Notes under the pieces: generated by a model | Told to the model about the DNA's origin: nothing | Seen by the model: only the letters and a program-made list of their open reading frames with translations | The model's database searches: none | Shown here: positions 17,504-28,128 of the stretch, in pieces | Layout: each line of letters opens with the position of its first letter | Position numbering within the stretch: position 1 is the first letter of the stretch | IMG/VR virus record: IMGVR_UViG_3300044712_001255 | Coordinates: 1 to 64,000 of that record | Direction: 5' to 3' (one strand) | DNA from: a virus | DNA length: 64,000 nucleotides | Program-made: the position numbers and the translations under genes

Positions 17504-20500
17504 TACGAAAGCAAACGTTTCACTTAACGTTAACATTGCGACAATAGTGCCCTGGAACGTCGCCAATAGCACGCCAAATACGACATCAGTGACTACGTCT
17601 GTTTCAAAGACTAAGTCTGAGACGTACTTGTTAGCCACAAATCGTCATTTTTCTGGTGGTACATTAGGATCACAATTCTCAACAATATCACAAATCATTA
17701 CGAATATTGCTGATTTTAAGATTAGCACATCAAGTCCGGGCACGGACTCTAAGAGGGCGTACTTGAGTTACACGCATCGTGGTAACAATGTCATTCCAAA
17801 TAAACCTCTAACTGTGCGTCAATTTGATAACGTTGAAAAACTACTTGGTGTTGTACGAACGAGACCGGAAGTTATCATGGTCTCAGAATTCGTACCGCTG
17901 TATAACAAGTTAGATAACACAAATGGTACACGTACACAAACAGATGCAGGCGCATACGTAGACGCTAAGTTTGATTGGCACTCCATACAAAGACAAAAGC
18001 TTAGCAACATCTTGAATGGTGTTTTTTCAACTGCAAATGAGCAAGATACTAATGAGATAACAACGCAATTTGCAGACTATTCAAAGAAGATTGATCAAAT
18101 CATAACAGTTGCTCAAGATCTACAGGCGATCATTAACAAGGCGAATACAACAAAAAAGCAATTTGACTTCAGGAATCTACCATATCCAAGCATTGAGAAT
18201 ACTTTGCAAGGCAACTGGAGCACGTACGACACATACGTCGACCCAAATAACAAAAGTGTAACGCTAACAAAGAAATCAGCGCTATTGAGTTTTGCGCAAG
18301 CTTCATGGGGCGACAGCGTATCACTTGCGCAGTTTCTAGGATTGATGGGATATCAGAATGACAACATTGAACAACAATACACTTCCACCAAGGTATGGTT
18401 GCAAGCGTTGTATGAAGCAAAGTCAATGTTTGAAACGCATTCTTTGTCGTTAGCTGATCTGTCAAAAGTACAACAAGCAAGAGACACAAATTCATCAAAG
18501 TTATTGAAACCACCAGGGCGTTTCATGTTTAATGATACGTCAAATAGCTTCGATAAGGAATCAATACCAACCATCACTGAGATCATCAGTATGACGACAA
18601 CGTCAAATCTGAGCAGAAGATCTTACTTTTCAAATGTAATAGCTGGCGCATATGTCAGTTTGTTTCGTGAAATCCCGGGTGGTGATGTCATTAACGCGTC
18701 AACGTATTTGACATTGCTTAGCAAGGAATTTCGTTACAGCTATGGGTTAGCGACCAACAACGGACTAGGATCATTTTTTCGTAACATAGGATTTATCTCT
18801 CAAACAGCTGCGGCTCCTGGCGCAAATTTGAGCGTTTTTGCAAACATATTTGGTACGCTATTTGATTTTCCAACTACTGATCGTATCTTGATTGAAAACA
18901 ATTTCAATAATCAGTCGCTAGCGTCAATGTGTTGGACGTTTGACAAAACGCGTAATAACGGGCTCGTATTGAACACGCAGGCAATTGCAACAAATGGTGT
19001 GCAATCTGGCGCAGAATACTACGTTGACAGCGTGTTTGACATTGCAAATATTGTAGACGCTAATAAAGCATTTGATTTGACACGTGTCAAAGATTACGTT
19101 ACTGTAATCGATCAGAAGCTTACCAATTTACGTGGCGCTGCCCGAGCAATGAATTGGTTGTCAGAAAAGTATGATGAGAAAAAGGTCAACGCGGGCGGCA
19201 TAGAAGACCCGGCATTATACTATGATTATGTTTGGAAATTCTTTGTAGACAAAGATTCACAAATGATTCGTACGAATGACGGTATAGTTTCAGCGTTGAT
19301 GCGTTTAGCGAGGGATGATTATGAAATACGATCATGCTTGTTTGTGCTTATTCTAAACTTAATTTCAAGAGCAAATTTTGGTGGCACGTTTCCACCATGT
19401 ACCAACACGGCAGAACGCGATAACACAATCACACAGTTGTCACAAAAAATCATTTATCTGCTTGGACGAAAAGCGAATGTGTCATCAAAGAAGATAACTG
19501 TGAGAAATACGTCAATTGATTATGAAGCTAGGGCGTATGCTAAAAATAATAGTGGATGTTCAGAGGATGACATTCATGAAATTTTGACGCTACGAACGAA
19601 GGATTCAACGCTCGATTCGCTCATAATCTTTATGAAGTCCGTTTACTCAGCATTCAAAAGAAGCGGTGTGATATCTGGCGAAAATCGTACCATGTATTCT
19701 GGCGCAAAGGACACGGTTGTGTTAATGACCGTATTTCATGTTATTTGCATGATCTTTAAGCGTCATTCAAATTTCAAATTTGATATATCGAATCGTGTCA
19801 ATCTAACGGTGATTTCAGAAAAAAATCAACCACGCACATATGATGTTATTGTTGACAACTATGTTGTAGGACCAAATCTCATTAGCGTCAAGAGCGGACA
19901 AAAAATCGTCAAAAAGACGTACGATGCGTGGGTGTTCTCAGCATCAAAGGTGAAGCAAATCTTTACGTTAACAAATGATCAAGCAGTTTCTCAACAAGCA
20001 ACGACGAATCTTTACAACGCTCGTGTTCTAAATCAACAAATGATCACAAGCAAGTTGAATGCAGAGAAAGCTTTGCACATAGCTGGGTACGTTGCGTTGT
20101 TTGGTACGATAAAGCAATTTAGAGACAATCTACAATCGTTCATCTCTTTCGTAGAGATGCGTGAGACTACAAATGGATTCCAGAATATCTTGACACTCAT
20201 ATCAGGGTTGAGGCCAGAATATCGTAACATTCTGTTCTCAGAACAACAATTAATGTTGTTGATTTCTTCAGCATATGATGCATTTGGGGCAAATCAATTG
20301 CAACAACGCGCGCACCGTCACTGGACAGAGCCCGCAATCAACCAGCCTAGATTTGAGCTTAATTCTCTTGAAGAGAACGTTGTTGATACAAACTTACGTA
20401 ATATGTTCAACGCAACGTTCAATGACGGCATGTTCGCGTCAAAAACAGCAGCGAATAAACACATTATCACTGTTGGTTTACCAACGGGATTCATTGAAAA

Positions 20501-21656
20501 GCTCAAACACGACACAGCTGTTAGCACAAATCCAAATGCAAAACCGGTTGTTCGACAAAATGATTTGATTCGATTGAGCGTGTACAAGGTAGACTTGCGC
20601 TTCCCGGACATAGCATTTGTGCCACAACATTTTGTGTTTGAAACTACTAGATTTGCTATCAAAGATCCAACAAAGCGTTTTTACATCAGCGATTACGCAA
20701 CAATAGACGATGTGATAGATGCATTCCCAACACGCGATTTGCTGCAAAATAGCTTTACTAACAGTCCAAATTCAGTGTTTTACGGCGGCAAAATATTCCA
20801 AAGCGTTGAAGTTGCAATGGATACACCTGATTACAGCTTTTTGACAACTGCACAAAAGCGCCGCATTCAGTTGAATCATGTTGTAAGCTACATGCTTGAG
20901 ATCTACCTTAAGGCGCTTACAGATCTCAACGTTTCTGAACGAGCGTTTTGTTTCAATCCTGATGACAATAAAAAACAAGTGAATGCAAAGTTGCTAGACA
21001 TTCTTGTACGTTGTAGATTGCAATCAATCATTTCAACAGGAACACCAGCGTCAATAGTGAATAACACCCAACGTGCTGACACGTCTGGTTACTTGTTTGC
21101 CAATAGCTGCAATGTTGCGTTAGACTACACACAGAATCTTCTTTCACTGCGAGATAATTCAAGGGCAACAGTATCAGGAGACATACAAACTATCCTGAAC
21201 GGTTTAAATGACACTAATCTCGATACAGTGATGCATGAATTAAGAATGATCAATGAGCTGGCAAACACGTACAGCGGCCTTACAAACGCAGACGCAATTA
21301 CGAGATCATACTTTTCGCCACGAATGTACGACAGAATTTTCAATATTATCGTAGATCCTGATGATTTTGAAGTTGACGTTGATAAGACAAATCAATCAAA
21401 ATACGGTAGCAAACTGTTAGGTAGACTTGTTAATCCCGGCGACTCCACACAGGCGGAATTTGAAGACGTACGAAATGTGCCATATCGTAATTCAACGGCA
21501 CGAATTGTTGGTGGTGAATCATTTGTGAATAGATCACATTCATATATGTCATATGAACCAATCTATAAACAGCGCTTTCGTGATAAGAGTTCTGGTGATG
21601 TTACATTTGAGAAATATTTCATTGTTGCGTCAACTTATGATCAGGTGATTTCATGA
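17490..21656 (+). CDS. Giant virion structural protein, unknown role
   Basis: A 1388-residue protein, the second largest in the window. The ATG at this position (MSTANTKANVSLNVNI) follows a perfect GGAGG and overlaps the preceding gene by 14 nt; the frame extends 18 codons upstream without a ribosome site. It is Asn/Thr/Ser-rich with long helical and beta regions and few cysteines. No peptidase, lysozyme or nucleotide motif is evident. Its size and position among baseplate-type genes suggest a baseplate hub or wedge component. A tape measure would normally show long uninterrupted helices, which I do not see. Confidence 0.65.
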   Translation: MSTANTKANVSLNVNIATIVPWNVANSTPNTTSVTTSVSKTKSETYLLATNRHFSGGTLGSQFSTISQIITNIADFKISTSSPGTDSKRAYLSYTHRGNNVIPNKPLTVRQFDNVEKLLGVVRTRPEVIMVSEFVPLYNKLDNTNGTRTQTDAGAYVDAKFDWHSIQRQKLSNILNGVFSTANEQDTNEITTQFADYSKKIDQIITVAQDLQAIINKANTTKKQFDFRNLPYPSIENTLQGNWSTYDTYVDPNNKSVTLTKKSALLSFAQASWGDSVSLAQFLGLMGYQNDNIEQQYTSTKVWLQALYEAKSMFETHSLSLADLSKVQQARDTNSSKLLKPPGRFMFNDTSNSFDKESIPTITEIISMTTTSNLSRRSYFSNVIAGAYVSLFREIPGGDVINASTYLTLLSKEFRYSYGLATNNGLGSFFRNIGFISQTAAAPGANLSVFANIFGTLFDFPTTDRILIENNFNNQSLASMCWTFDKTRNNGLVLNTQAIATNGVQSGAEYYVDSVFDIANIVDANKAFDLTRVKDYVTVIDQKLTNLRGAARAMNWLSEKYDEKKVNAGGIEDPALYYDYVWKFFVDKDSQMIRTNDGIVSALMRLARDDYEIRSCLFVLILNLISRANFGGTFPPCTNTAERDNTITQLSQKIIYLLGRKANVSSKKITVRNTSIDYEARAYAKNNSGCSEDDIHEILTLRTKDSTLDSLIIFMKSVYSAFKRSGVISGENRTMYSGAKDTVVLMTVFHVICMIFKRHSNFKFDISNRVNLTVISEKNQPRTYDVIVDNYVVGPNLISVKSGQKIVKKTYDAWVFSASKVKQIFTLTNDQAVSQQATTNLYNARVLNQQMITSKLNAEKALHIAGYVALFGTIKQFRDNLQSFISFVEMRETTNGFQNILTLISGLRPEYRNILFSEQQLMLLISSAYDAFGANQLQQRAHRHWTEPAINQPRFELNSLEENVVDTNLRNMFNATFNDGMFASKTAANKHIITVGLPTGFIEKLKHDTAVSTNPNAKPVVRQNDLIRLSVYKVDLRFPDIAFVPQHFVFETTRFAIKDPTKRFYISDYATIDDVIDAFPTRDLLQNSFTNSPNSVFYGGKIFQSVEVAMDTPDYSFLTTAQKRRIQLNHVVSYMLEIYLKALTDLNVSERAFCFNPDDNKKQVNAKLLDILVRCRLQSIISTGTPASIVNNTQRADTSGYLFANSCNVALDYTQNLLSLRDNSRATVSGDIQTILNGLNDTNLDTVMHELRMINELANTYSGLTNADAITRSYFSPRMYDRIFNIIVDPDDFEVDVDKTNQSKYGSKLLGRLVNPGDSTQAEFEDVRNVPYRNSTARIVGGESFVNRSHSYMSYEPIYKQRFRDKSSGDVTFEKYFIVASTYDQVIS

Positions 21657-23509
21657 GTGTATCTCAACCCTCTAAGTCAGTACACATTGTTGAATTGCCA
21701 CGTCCCGACAATTTCGCAGTACAGTTTCGATACAACTATTTCGTTTCAGACGAAAGCGTCGTAGAGAACGACACAACATCAAAATATGCAACGAAAAAGG
21801 TGTCAGATACGCCTGATTCTGTATTTGAACAAATCGTTACGTCAAAGGTGCCACGTTGCAACATTTTACGTTGGTCGATGGTGAACTTGAGAATGTTTGG
21901 TGCATCAAATACGTCAACAGAAGACAACACGGGTCTGATTACAAAGAACTTTCAAAAGATTGTCAATGAAGACACGTGTTCAGCGTATGATTTTGTTGCC
22001 ATCCTATTTCAGGACCCTGGCATAGCGCAAAAGATATATGACGCCGTTTCTGGGTCATATTTGCAACAAGGCATTGATACGCCACGCAGTATGATTGATA
22101 ATGTGTATCGTTCTTCGTTGAAGGTTGAACTATCGGCGCCAGCTGACATCAATCCGACATTTGTGAACAACGCTATGGTGCAACCGCTGCGTGGTCATGG
22201 CGTAATAACAGAATCACAGAATCCATTTGGACGTGACGCAAAGGTTGCGTCGTATCTTAAATCGTTGGAAAAGGTGAATGTCAACGCATCGATAAATGCG
22301 CGATTGTTGCCTCAAATGCTGCAAAACGCAGTGAATGACCCAACCGTTGATGATCCTGCTGATTTTAACGCATTGTTAGAATCTGCGCAATCTATTGCGG
22401 CAAATACACAAGGAAATACTGGAGACGTTGCTGACCAAGATTTTGATACATTCGTAACGCACTTTGATGTGCACATCACAGAAGATCCTACATCACAGGA
22501 TACGCCACAACAATTCATTCGAAATGTTGGGTATGTTATTGAAAAGTTTGAATTGCGTTCTGACGGGTCATTTGATAACAAGGATCCTATCATCATTGAA
22601 AATCCACGTATAAGTGAATTCATAGATTTGCAGGCTCGCTACGGCGCAACGTACGCTTACAAGATTCGAACGATATATGAGATTCGGCTCACGGCAATTG
22701 ACGCAATAACCAACCAATTCGTGTTGCTAAGGTCTTTGATAAGCTCAAAATCTACAAAGTTGAATTACGTTGGATGCGTTGAAAACATACCTCCGCCCCC
22801 GCCAGGCGACGTGAATTTTGTGTACGATCGAACTCGTATCAACCCAAATGTTGGTAAACCTGGTTCATTGATGATTCATTGGTCATTTCCCGTGAATTCG
22901 CAAAGAGACATCAAGCAATTCCAGGTTTTGCGTCGACGCTCGATTGATGTGCCATTCGAGGTACTGAAGATATATGACTTCGATGATTCTGTAGTCAAGG
23001 CGACATCACAGGAATCTTATGATGTCAACATCATAGAAAAATTCACGTCACCTCGCACCTTTTGGTATGATGATGACTTCTTACGTGGCTCTCACTACAT
23101 CTATGCAATATGTTGCGTCGATGCTCACGGCTATATTTCAAAATACAGCGCTCAATTTGAAGTGTGGTTCGATTCATACAAGAATGAATTACAGAAACGT
23201 ATTATAAGTCACCAGGGCGCCCCTCGTCCGTATCCAAATCTGTATCTCGAGAATGAGCTATTTGTTGACACTATCCGTGTCAAAGGGCAGAGATCAAAGA
23301 ATCTTGAGATCTTCTTCAATCCTGAGTACTACGAAATCACCAATAACTCAGGACGATCAATTGCATCGTTGGCTACCTCGGCAAACGGTAGATACATTTT
23401 GCAGTTTATCAACGTCGATAATCAAAAACAGCAAACGATTGAAATCAACATTGACGATAACGATCGACAGGTTGGAATGTATCGTCAGATCCCAACAAAC
23501 GTAAGATAA
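21653..23509 (+). CDS. Large virion structural protein with an FN3-like domain
   Basis: A 618-residue protein whose start overlaps the upstream stop as ATGA. Residues about 385-510 contain a beta-sandwich of the FN3 sort (SLMIHWSFPVNSQRDIKQFQ, then YIYAICCVDAHGYISKYSAQ) preceded by a five-proline linker (IPPPPPGD). The N-terminal part is unrecognised. FN3-like domains decorate many phage tail and baseplate proteins and may bind carbohydrate weakly. It belongs to the same transcription unit as the two larger proteins upstream. Confidence 0.65.
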   Translation: MSVSQPSKSVHIVELPRPDNFAVQFRYNYFVSDESVVENDTTSKYATKKVSDTPDSVFEQIVTSKVPRCNILRWSMVNLRMFGASNTSTEDNTGLITKNFQKIVNEDTCSAYDFVAILFQDPGIAQKIYDAVSGSYLQQGIDTPRSMIDNVYRSSLKVELSAPADINPTFVNNAMVQPLRGHGVITESQNPFGRDAKVASYLKSLEKVNVNASINARLLPQMLQNAVNDPTVDDPADFNALLESAQSIAANTQGNTGDVADQDFDTFVTHFDVHITEDPTSQDTPQQFIRNVGYVIEKFELRSDGSFDNKDPIIIENPRISEFIDLQARYGATYAYKIRTIYEIRLTAIDAITNQFVLLRSLISSKSTKLNYVGCVENIPPPPPGDVNFVYDRTRINPNVGKPGSLMIHWSFPVNSQRDIKQFQVLRRRSIDVPFEVLKIYDFDDSVVKATSQESYDVNIIEKFTSPRTFWYDDDFLRGSHYIYAICCVDAHGYISKYSAQFEVWFDSYKNELQKRIISHQGAPRPYPNLYLENELFVDTIRVKGQRSKNLEIFFNPEYYEITNNSGRSIASLATSANGRYILQFINVDNQKQQTIEINIDDNDRQVGMYRQIPTNVR

Positions 23510-23611
23510 ACTGCATGTTGCGATTGAGTACGATATGTTTGATTGGCTGGTATCTCGAGCGTAAGGGATACATATTGGTGCGGTTGAAGCAGCAAAGGAC
23601 TAGATAACAAC

Positions 23612-24328
23612 ATGGGGTTTCTTGATAATAGCACAAATAACCTGATTCTTGACGCTGTGTTAACTGACACAGGGCGTCAGTTTCTTGCGCGTAATGATGG
23701 AAGCTTTTCAATTCACAAGTTTGCGCTTGGTGATGATGAGGTGAATTACGGTATCATCACCAAGTACGGACGCACCGTGGGTAAAGAGAAGATCGAAAAA
23801 AATACACCGATCTTTGAAGCGTTGACTAGCCCAACGCATGCCCTGAAGTACAAGATGGTTTCTGTCAGTAATCCCAATCTAATTCGATTGCCTAATTTTT
23901 CGTTGACAGGTGATCAGAACGTTGATGGATTGAACCAGACAATCACGCTTGGCCGCAATACGTCTAAAACCGCAACGCTGACGATTCAGCAGGTGATCAA
24001 GAATGAATCTCAGATTGACGTAGAACTAAGAGATTCTACGTTTATTGTTGAGATCCCGAACCTATTCGTTGAAATATCTCGTGATACGCCAGAGAACATC
24101 GATGGCCAGCAGCGTGCTACGTACATTATCCCACGTTCTCCGACTGAAAACTCATTCGGTGGATCTGCGGTTCAATTCACGCTTGCCGTCAAGTCGTTGA
24201 CGGACGCAACGTTTACGGTGTATGGTTCAACCGCAAATAAAAACAAGATCAATGCATTCATGAAGGTAACAGGTGTTCAATCGGGCGCCGTAATGGATGT
24301 TTCACTCATCATCGATAAGCTGCTGTAA
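23612..24328 (+). CDS. Virion structural protein, paralogous N-terminus to 14016 gene
   Basis: A 238-residue protein starting MGFLDNSTNNLILDAVLTDT. The segment LDAVLTDTGRQFLARN matches the same region of the protein at 14016, followed in both by a short beta strand and an acidic loop (FALGDDEVNY here). This conserved start is known to me from T4-like phage structural proteins, with no assigned function. The C-terminal part ends in a beta-rich domain (GVQSGAVMDVSLIIDK). The gene begins about 100 nt after the previous one and has no obvious promoter. Confidence 0.65.
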   Translation: MGFLDNSTNNLILDAVLTDTGRQFLARNDGSFSIHKFALGDDEVNYGIITKYGRTVGKEKIEKNTPIFEALTSPTHALKYKMVSVSNPNLIRLPNFSLTGDQNVDGLNQTITLGRNTSKTATLTIQQVIKNESQIDVELRDSTFIVEIPNLFVEISRDTPENIDGQQRATYIIPRSPTENSFGGSAVQFTLAVKSLTDATFTVYGSTANKNKINAFMKVTGVQSGAVMDVSLIIDKLL

Positions 24329-24339
24329 GGAGTTAGAAA

Positions 24340-25578
24340 GTGCCCATCTTCAAAGAAATTTTGCCATCTGACGTCAAGACGACTCGCACGTTTTTGAATC
24401 AGCTTATCGACGTATTACAGGAAGACGTCAGCGCATCAGTATCTCGTAGAAAATACCAAGTGTTCGTCACTGGCGGTGTGGGTCCAGGAGTGACAAGCTC
24501 ACTTTTCCAAACCGTGTATGATCAAGATTTTACGCTTCAAACGGCAAATCCAATCTTTGATATCACATTTGGTATTCGTCCTGGTGGCACAATTGTGGGC
24601 ACCGCACAGACTGGAACTGACGCCGCTGGTAAGGAGCTGTTCAGAAGCTCTTCTTTGATGATGAGGGAAAAGCTCGATAACTATAGACAGTTTGCAAAGG
24701 CTTTGTTAGGAACCACTGACGGCATTTTCACTGCGCCATTTGATTCCAGTACTACAACTGATCAAATGGATGCTGCGCTATTCATACCATTCAAGCGTCT
24801 TTTTGCGAGAGACTCCATTAAGCGTGAAACTTTCGCGATGAAGTTCTACGTGTCAGCATCAGCTGTTGGCCCAAGTGGTCAGACTGATTCATATTCGTTC
24901 AATCCTGGCACAAATTGGGGTACTAATTTATATGTGCCTTCAACTAGCGGTTCAACGATCTATACAGATGTAGGGTCGTCAGCTAACAAACTGTTTACGT
25001 TCGGTGGTCAGGTAGGAAATATCGTAAACTCTGCCGATACATCGCAAAATGTTGGGTTGATGTTCTACGATCGTGGCGTTGCTGTATTTGATCTTGAAAA
25101 GATTACAAGCGCAAGTCAGTTCATGTCTGGTACCATTGATGCAATGTCTCCATTGGGACTCACGGTGTTGGGTGGAGCTAGCACGGAGACTTGGAAGAGA
25201 TCAAAGTTCTCTCCAGATTTTCTTGTGTCTGCTAGTATTGATAACGTAATTGATCATCTTTGCTACTCCAGATTCGGTAGTGGTAATGCTACGGCAATCA
25301 CGTTCCAAAATATCACAAATATCAATTCAACCTTGATCTTTTGTAGGGCGGCCGCTGATGAATTCAATTATTCATCAAACCCAACGTACATTGATTCTGA
25401 CAATCGTATTGTTGTAATTGACAATGGACAGGAAGACACACAACAATCATTTACGTTCATTACGTCTGTTGGACTATATGATGCAAATGATAACTTGTTG
25501 GCCGTAGCAAAGTTGAGTCGTCCAGTTGAGAAATCGCCCGAGAGAGATCTCACGTTACGTATCAGACTAGACTTCTAA
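24340..25578 (+). CDS. Virion structural protein with shared C-terminal module
   Basis: A 412-residue protein starting at GTG after AAGGAG. The N-terminus (PIFKEILPSDVKTTRTFLNQ) and the C-terminal VGLYDANDNLLAVAKLSRPV, ending in a R-x-R-L-D-F tail, are patterns I recognise from large T4-like phages, where the C-terminal tail recurs in several tail proteins. The downstream protein at 25602 ends in the same module. The module may be an assembly or docking tag. The central part is beta-rich with no catalytic residues. Confidence 0.7.
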   Translation: MPIFKEILPSDVKTTRTFLNQLIDVLQEDVSASVSRRKYQVFVTGGVGPGVTSSLFQTVYDQDFTLQTANPIFDITFGIRPGGTIVGTAQTGTDAAGKELFRSSSLMMREKLDNYRQFAKALLGTTDGIFTAPFDSSTTTDQMDAALFIPFKRLFARDSIKRETFAMKFYVSASAVGPSGQTDSYSFNPGTNWGTNLYVPSTSGSTIYTDVGSSANKLFTFGGQVGNIVNSADTSQNVGLMFYDRGVAVFDLEKITSASQFMSGTIDAMSPLGLTVLGGASTETWKRSKFSPDFLVSASIDNVIDHLCYSRFGSGNATAITFQNITNINSTLIFCRAAADEFNYSSNPTYIDSDNRIVVIDNGQEDTQQSFTFITSVGLYDANDNLLAVAKLSRPVEKSPERDLTLRIRLDF

Positions 25579-25601
25579 CGTTGCCATGTGCGTTGTGAAC
25601 G

Positions 25602-28121
25602 ATGACAATCGTATCTATAAAGGATGATGACGTCACAGCATTTTCTGTTGTAACCACGCCTACGCGCTATTACGCGTCTAGTTCAACTGGTGGTGTCACT
25701 GGCTCAGTACATCTCTATACACATCGATCAACAATCGAAAAGGAACTTCATCCGTTAGATGCATTCATCGATCTTACACACGATGATGCAAATATCGAGG
25801 CGATGATTGAAGACATACAATCTGCTGTAAAAGTTGATCCAACGATCAACTTTTCTTCTAGAATGCAGGAGTATCTCACAAAAGTTCATCAACAATCATC
25901 GTCGGCTCGATTGGCACAAACGCATGATGTGATTCGATTTACTCCCTCTGTGTCATTTACGTCCAACACAGCACGTAAGCTTATCGTAAAGAACATTTTG
26001 AATGCGTATTACAGGGTGGTGTATCCATCTGCCCAGTGGGCGTATACAAACTACAATAGCCTAAACTTTTTCACATCATCAACTGTTCCTGAATCAACTG
26101 CTTTGTTGTACCCGATGCAACCTAGTCCTGTTGAGCACATTGATCACGTAACTGGCACATACATTCCAAGCGGGGCGTTTAGTTTTGACTTCTACATCAA
26201 TGCTCACCACGCAACAAATCGTGCAGGCACAATCTTACATGTTTCATCAACATACGCGTTATCGTTAGTGCCTGGATCGTATCTGGACGCTAATGGCCAA
26301 GCCGAAGCGTTCCGATTGATGTTACAACTAAGCCACTCGGCTGACGTACCACCTTCACGTGCAATGTCTTTGGCTGGGTCTGGGTACCCTAATGACTTGA
26401 TATTTTTGTCGAATAACAATTCTATTAAGAAAGACAATTGGCATCATGTGATTGTTCGTTGGGGAACGAAATTTATCAATGATGGAACAGGATCATTCGT
26501 AATTGATGGCGTAGAGTCTGGACAATTCTCATTACCGTCTGGAACAATTGCGCCGCTTGAATATGCTTCGCCTCAAGGTGATCCTGACATTCTTGTTGTC
26601 GGTAACTACTATGAAGGTAAGAACACCGGGAATGATGCGCAAGCACTATTCTTTGCTACAAGTCCAGCAAAGCGTGATGGGTTAGCAGAACTTGTTGGCG
26701 CGATTGAATCAATTGATGAACCTGCAGATTATTGGTTGCGCCACCCACTCAACGCTGAATTACATGACGTTGCAATACGTCGTCGGTATTTGACAGATAC
26801 TGAAATCACGATATCTGGTAATAAGGCACCTGAATCGTTAGACAATTCATTTGCGTTCTACCTTCCACCATTTTTCGTGCAAAGTTCTTCTTTCCGCCAA
26901 TATGTCTTCGGTCACGGTGGTATCATGCAAACGCCGTTCTTTGAAGTTGACGGAACAACGGACGACCCATTCAATATTGCGCTATCATTTGGTGTAAATG
27001 GACATTACATCAACCTTGAAAACTTTGTCAAGGATTTTGCGTCACATACATTCCCGCGCATCTTGGATTTGACTGGGTCCACTATAGATCATACCACAGA
27101 AGCGCGACCAGCTAATGAATTTTTGTATGATCAGATGTCAGTACGTAAGCGTAATCTGACGTTGTTACCATGTGATGATGGCAACTTCATACCTGGATGG
27201 GAGTTGCTACAAAATGAGACTCGTGCCACGAAGTTAGTTGATGATCTTGGTAATCAAGATCTTTCATTGATTCACATTGACAACATGGTAAACGAAAAGT
27301 CATTGTTGTTTGGTACAGAATTCACTGACATTTTCAACACGAGTTATGATAACGCCGTAGCTCAGGCAGCGTGGGCAACTGGTACAACGTCTCTTGATGA
27401 AAAATCAACGCAGTTCATTAATGAGTTGATTGGATTCACGCCAGAACAACCTGGCATGCTACCTGGTTCTGCGTTTACTCATTACGCTAAATCTGTTGAT
27501 GCGTTAGTCGCGTCCGGTACATATGAACCAGGCGTTGCAGCTGATTCACCACTGACAATTTTCAATCGAACGAGAGACCCAAGCAGCAATCAGGTGACGT
27601 TCTTTGATATTAGCAATCTATTTTATGGTGATCGTATCTCGCCAAAGTCATTGTCAATAACAGACAACAACATGACAGGTTCGGGCGGCGCCATTTCTAT
27701 TACGTTGAAAGACAATGGAAATGGTGGGTTGTATCGTTGCGATTGTTTGACGCCAGCTGCTACGTGGAACAATGTTGGTAATGTTTACTACGATGAAGGC
27801 ATTGTTTTGATCAAGAGCCCTCACCTCTATTTCTTCGGCAAAGACCAGTATCAACTACAGTTTAAGGGTGAGAGAAAAGTACATGTGATGAATACTAGCG
27901 TGATCGCTGACCGAAATCATATCAATTCATCTTCGAATCCAAATTGGATGGCGTTATCAGCGTCATCTGCGCCGGCAGATCCAGATCCACAGTTTGTTTA
28001 TATCACTGGATTGAACTTTCATGATGAGAACTTGAATGTTGTCATGAAAACACAACTTGCACAACCCATCATGAAGCGTCACAGGGATCGCCTGGTATTT
28101 CGAGTAAAGTACGATTTTTAG
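25602..28121 (+). CDS. Virion protein with LamG/concanavalin-like domain
   Basis: An 839-residue protein. Residues about 190-400 look like a laminin G/concanavalin-type lectin sandwich: GAFSFDFYINA opening, the hallmark DNWHHVIVRW (W and H of LamG_3), then GSFVIDGVESG and ELHDVAIRRRYLTDTEI closing. The C-terminus (VYITGLNFHDENLNVVMK, tail RVKYDF) shares the terminal module of the preceding protein. The domain probably binds glycans on the host or holds neighbouring tail proteins. No Shine-Dalgarno is evident before the ATG. Confidence 0.7.
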   Translation: MTIVSIKDDDVTAFSVVTTPTRYYASSSTGGVTGSVHLYTHRSTIEKELHPLDAFIDLTHDDANIEAMIEDIQSAVKVDPTINFSSRMQEYLTKVHQQSSSARLAQTHDVIRFTPSVSFTSNTARKLIVKNILNAYYRVVYPSAQWAYTNYNSLNFFTSSTVPESTALLYPMQPSPVEHIDHVTGTYIPSGAFSFDFYINAHHATNRAGTILHVSSTYALSLVPGSYLDANGQAEAFRLMLQLSHSADVPPSRAMSLAGSGYPNDLIFLSNNNSIKKDNWHHVIVRWGTKFINDGTGSFVIDGVESGQFSLPSGTIAPLEYASPQGDPDILVVGNYYEGKNTGNDAQALFFATSPAKRDGLAELVGAIESIDEPADYWLRHPLNAELHDVAIRRRYLTDTEITISGNKAPESLDNSFAFYLPPFFVQSSSFRQYVFGHGGIMQTPFFEVDGTTDDPFNIALSFGVNGHYINLENFVKDFASHTFPRILDLTGSTIDHTTEARPANEFLYDQMSVRKRNLTLLPCDDGNFIPGWELLQNETRATKLVDDLGNQDLSLIHIDNMVNEKSLLFGTEFTDIFNTSYDNAVAQAAWATGTTSLDEKSTQFINELIGFTPEQPGMLPGSAFTHYAKSVDALVASGTYEPGVAADSPLTIFNRTRDPSSNQVTFFDISNLFYGDRISPKSLSITDNNMTGSGGAISITLKDNGNGGLYRCDCLTPAATWNNVGNVYYDEGIVLIKSPHLYFFGKDQYQLQFKGERKVHVMNTSVIADRNHINSSSNPNWMALSASSAPADPDPQFVYITGLNFHDENLNVVMKTQLAQPIMKRHRDRLVFRVKYDF

Positions 28122-28128
28122 TGATGTC

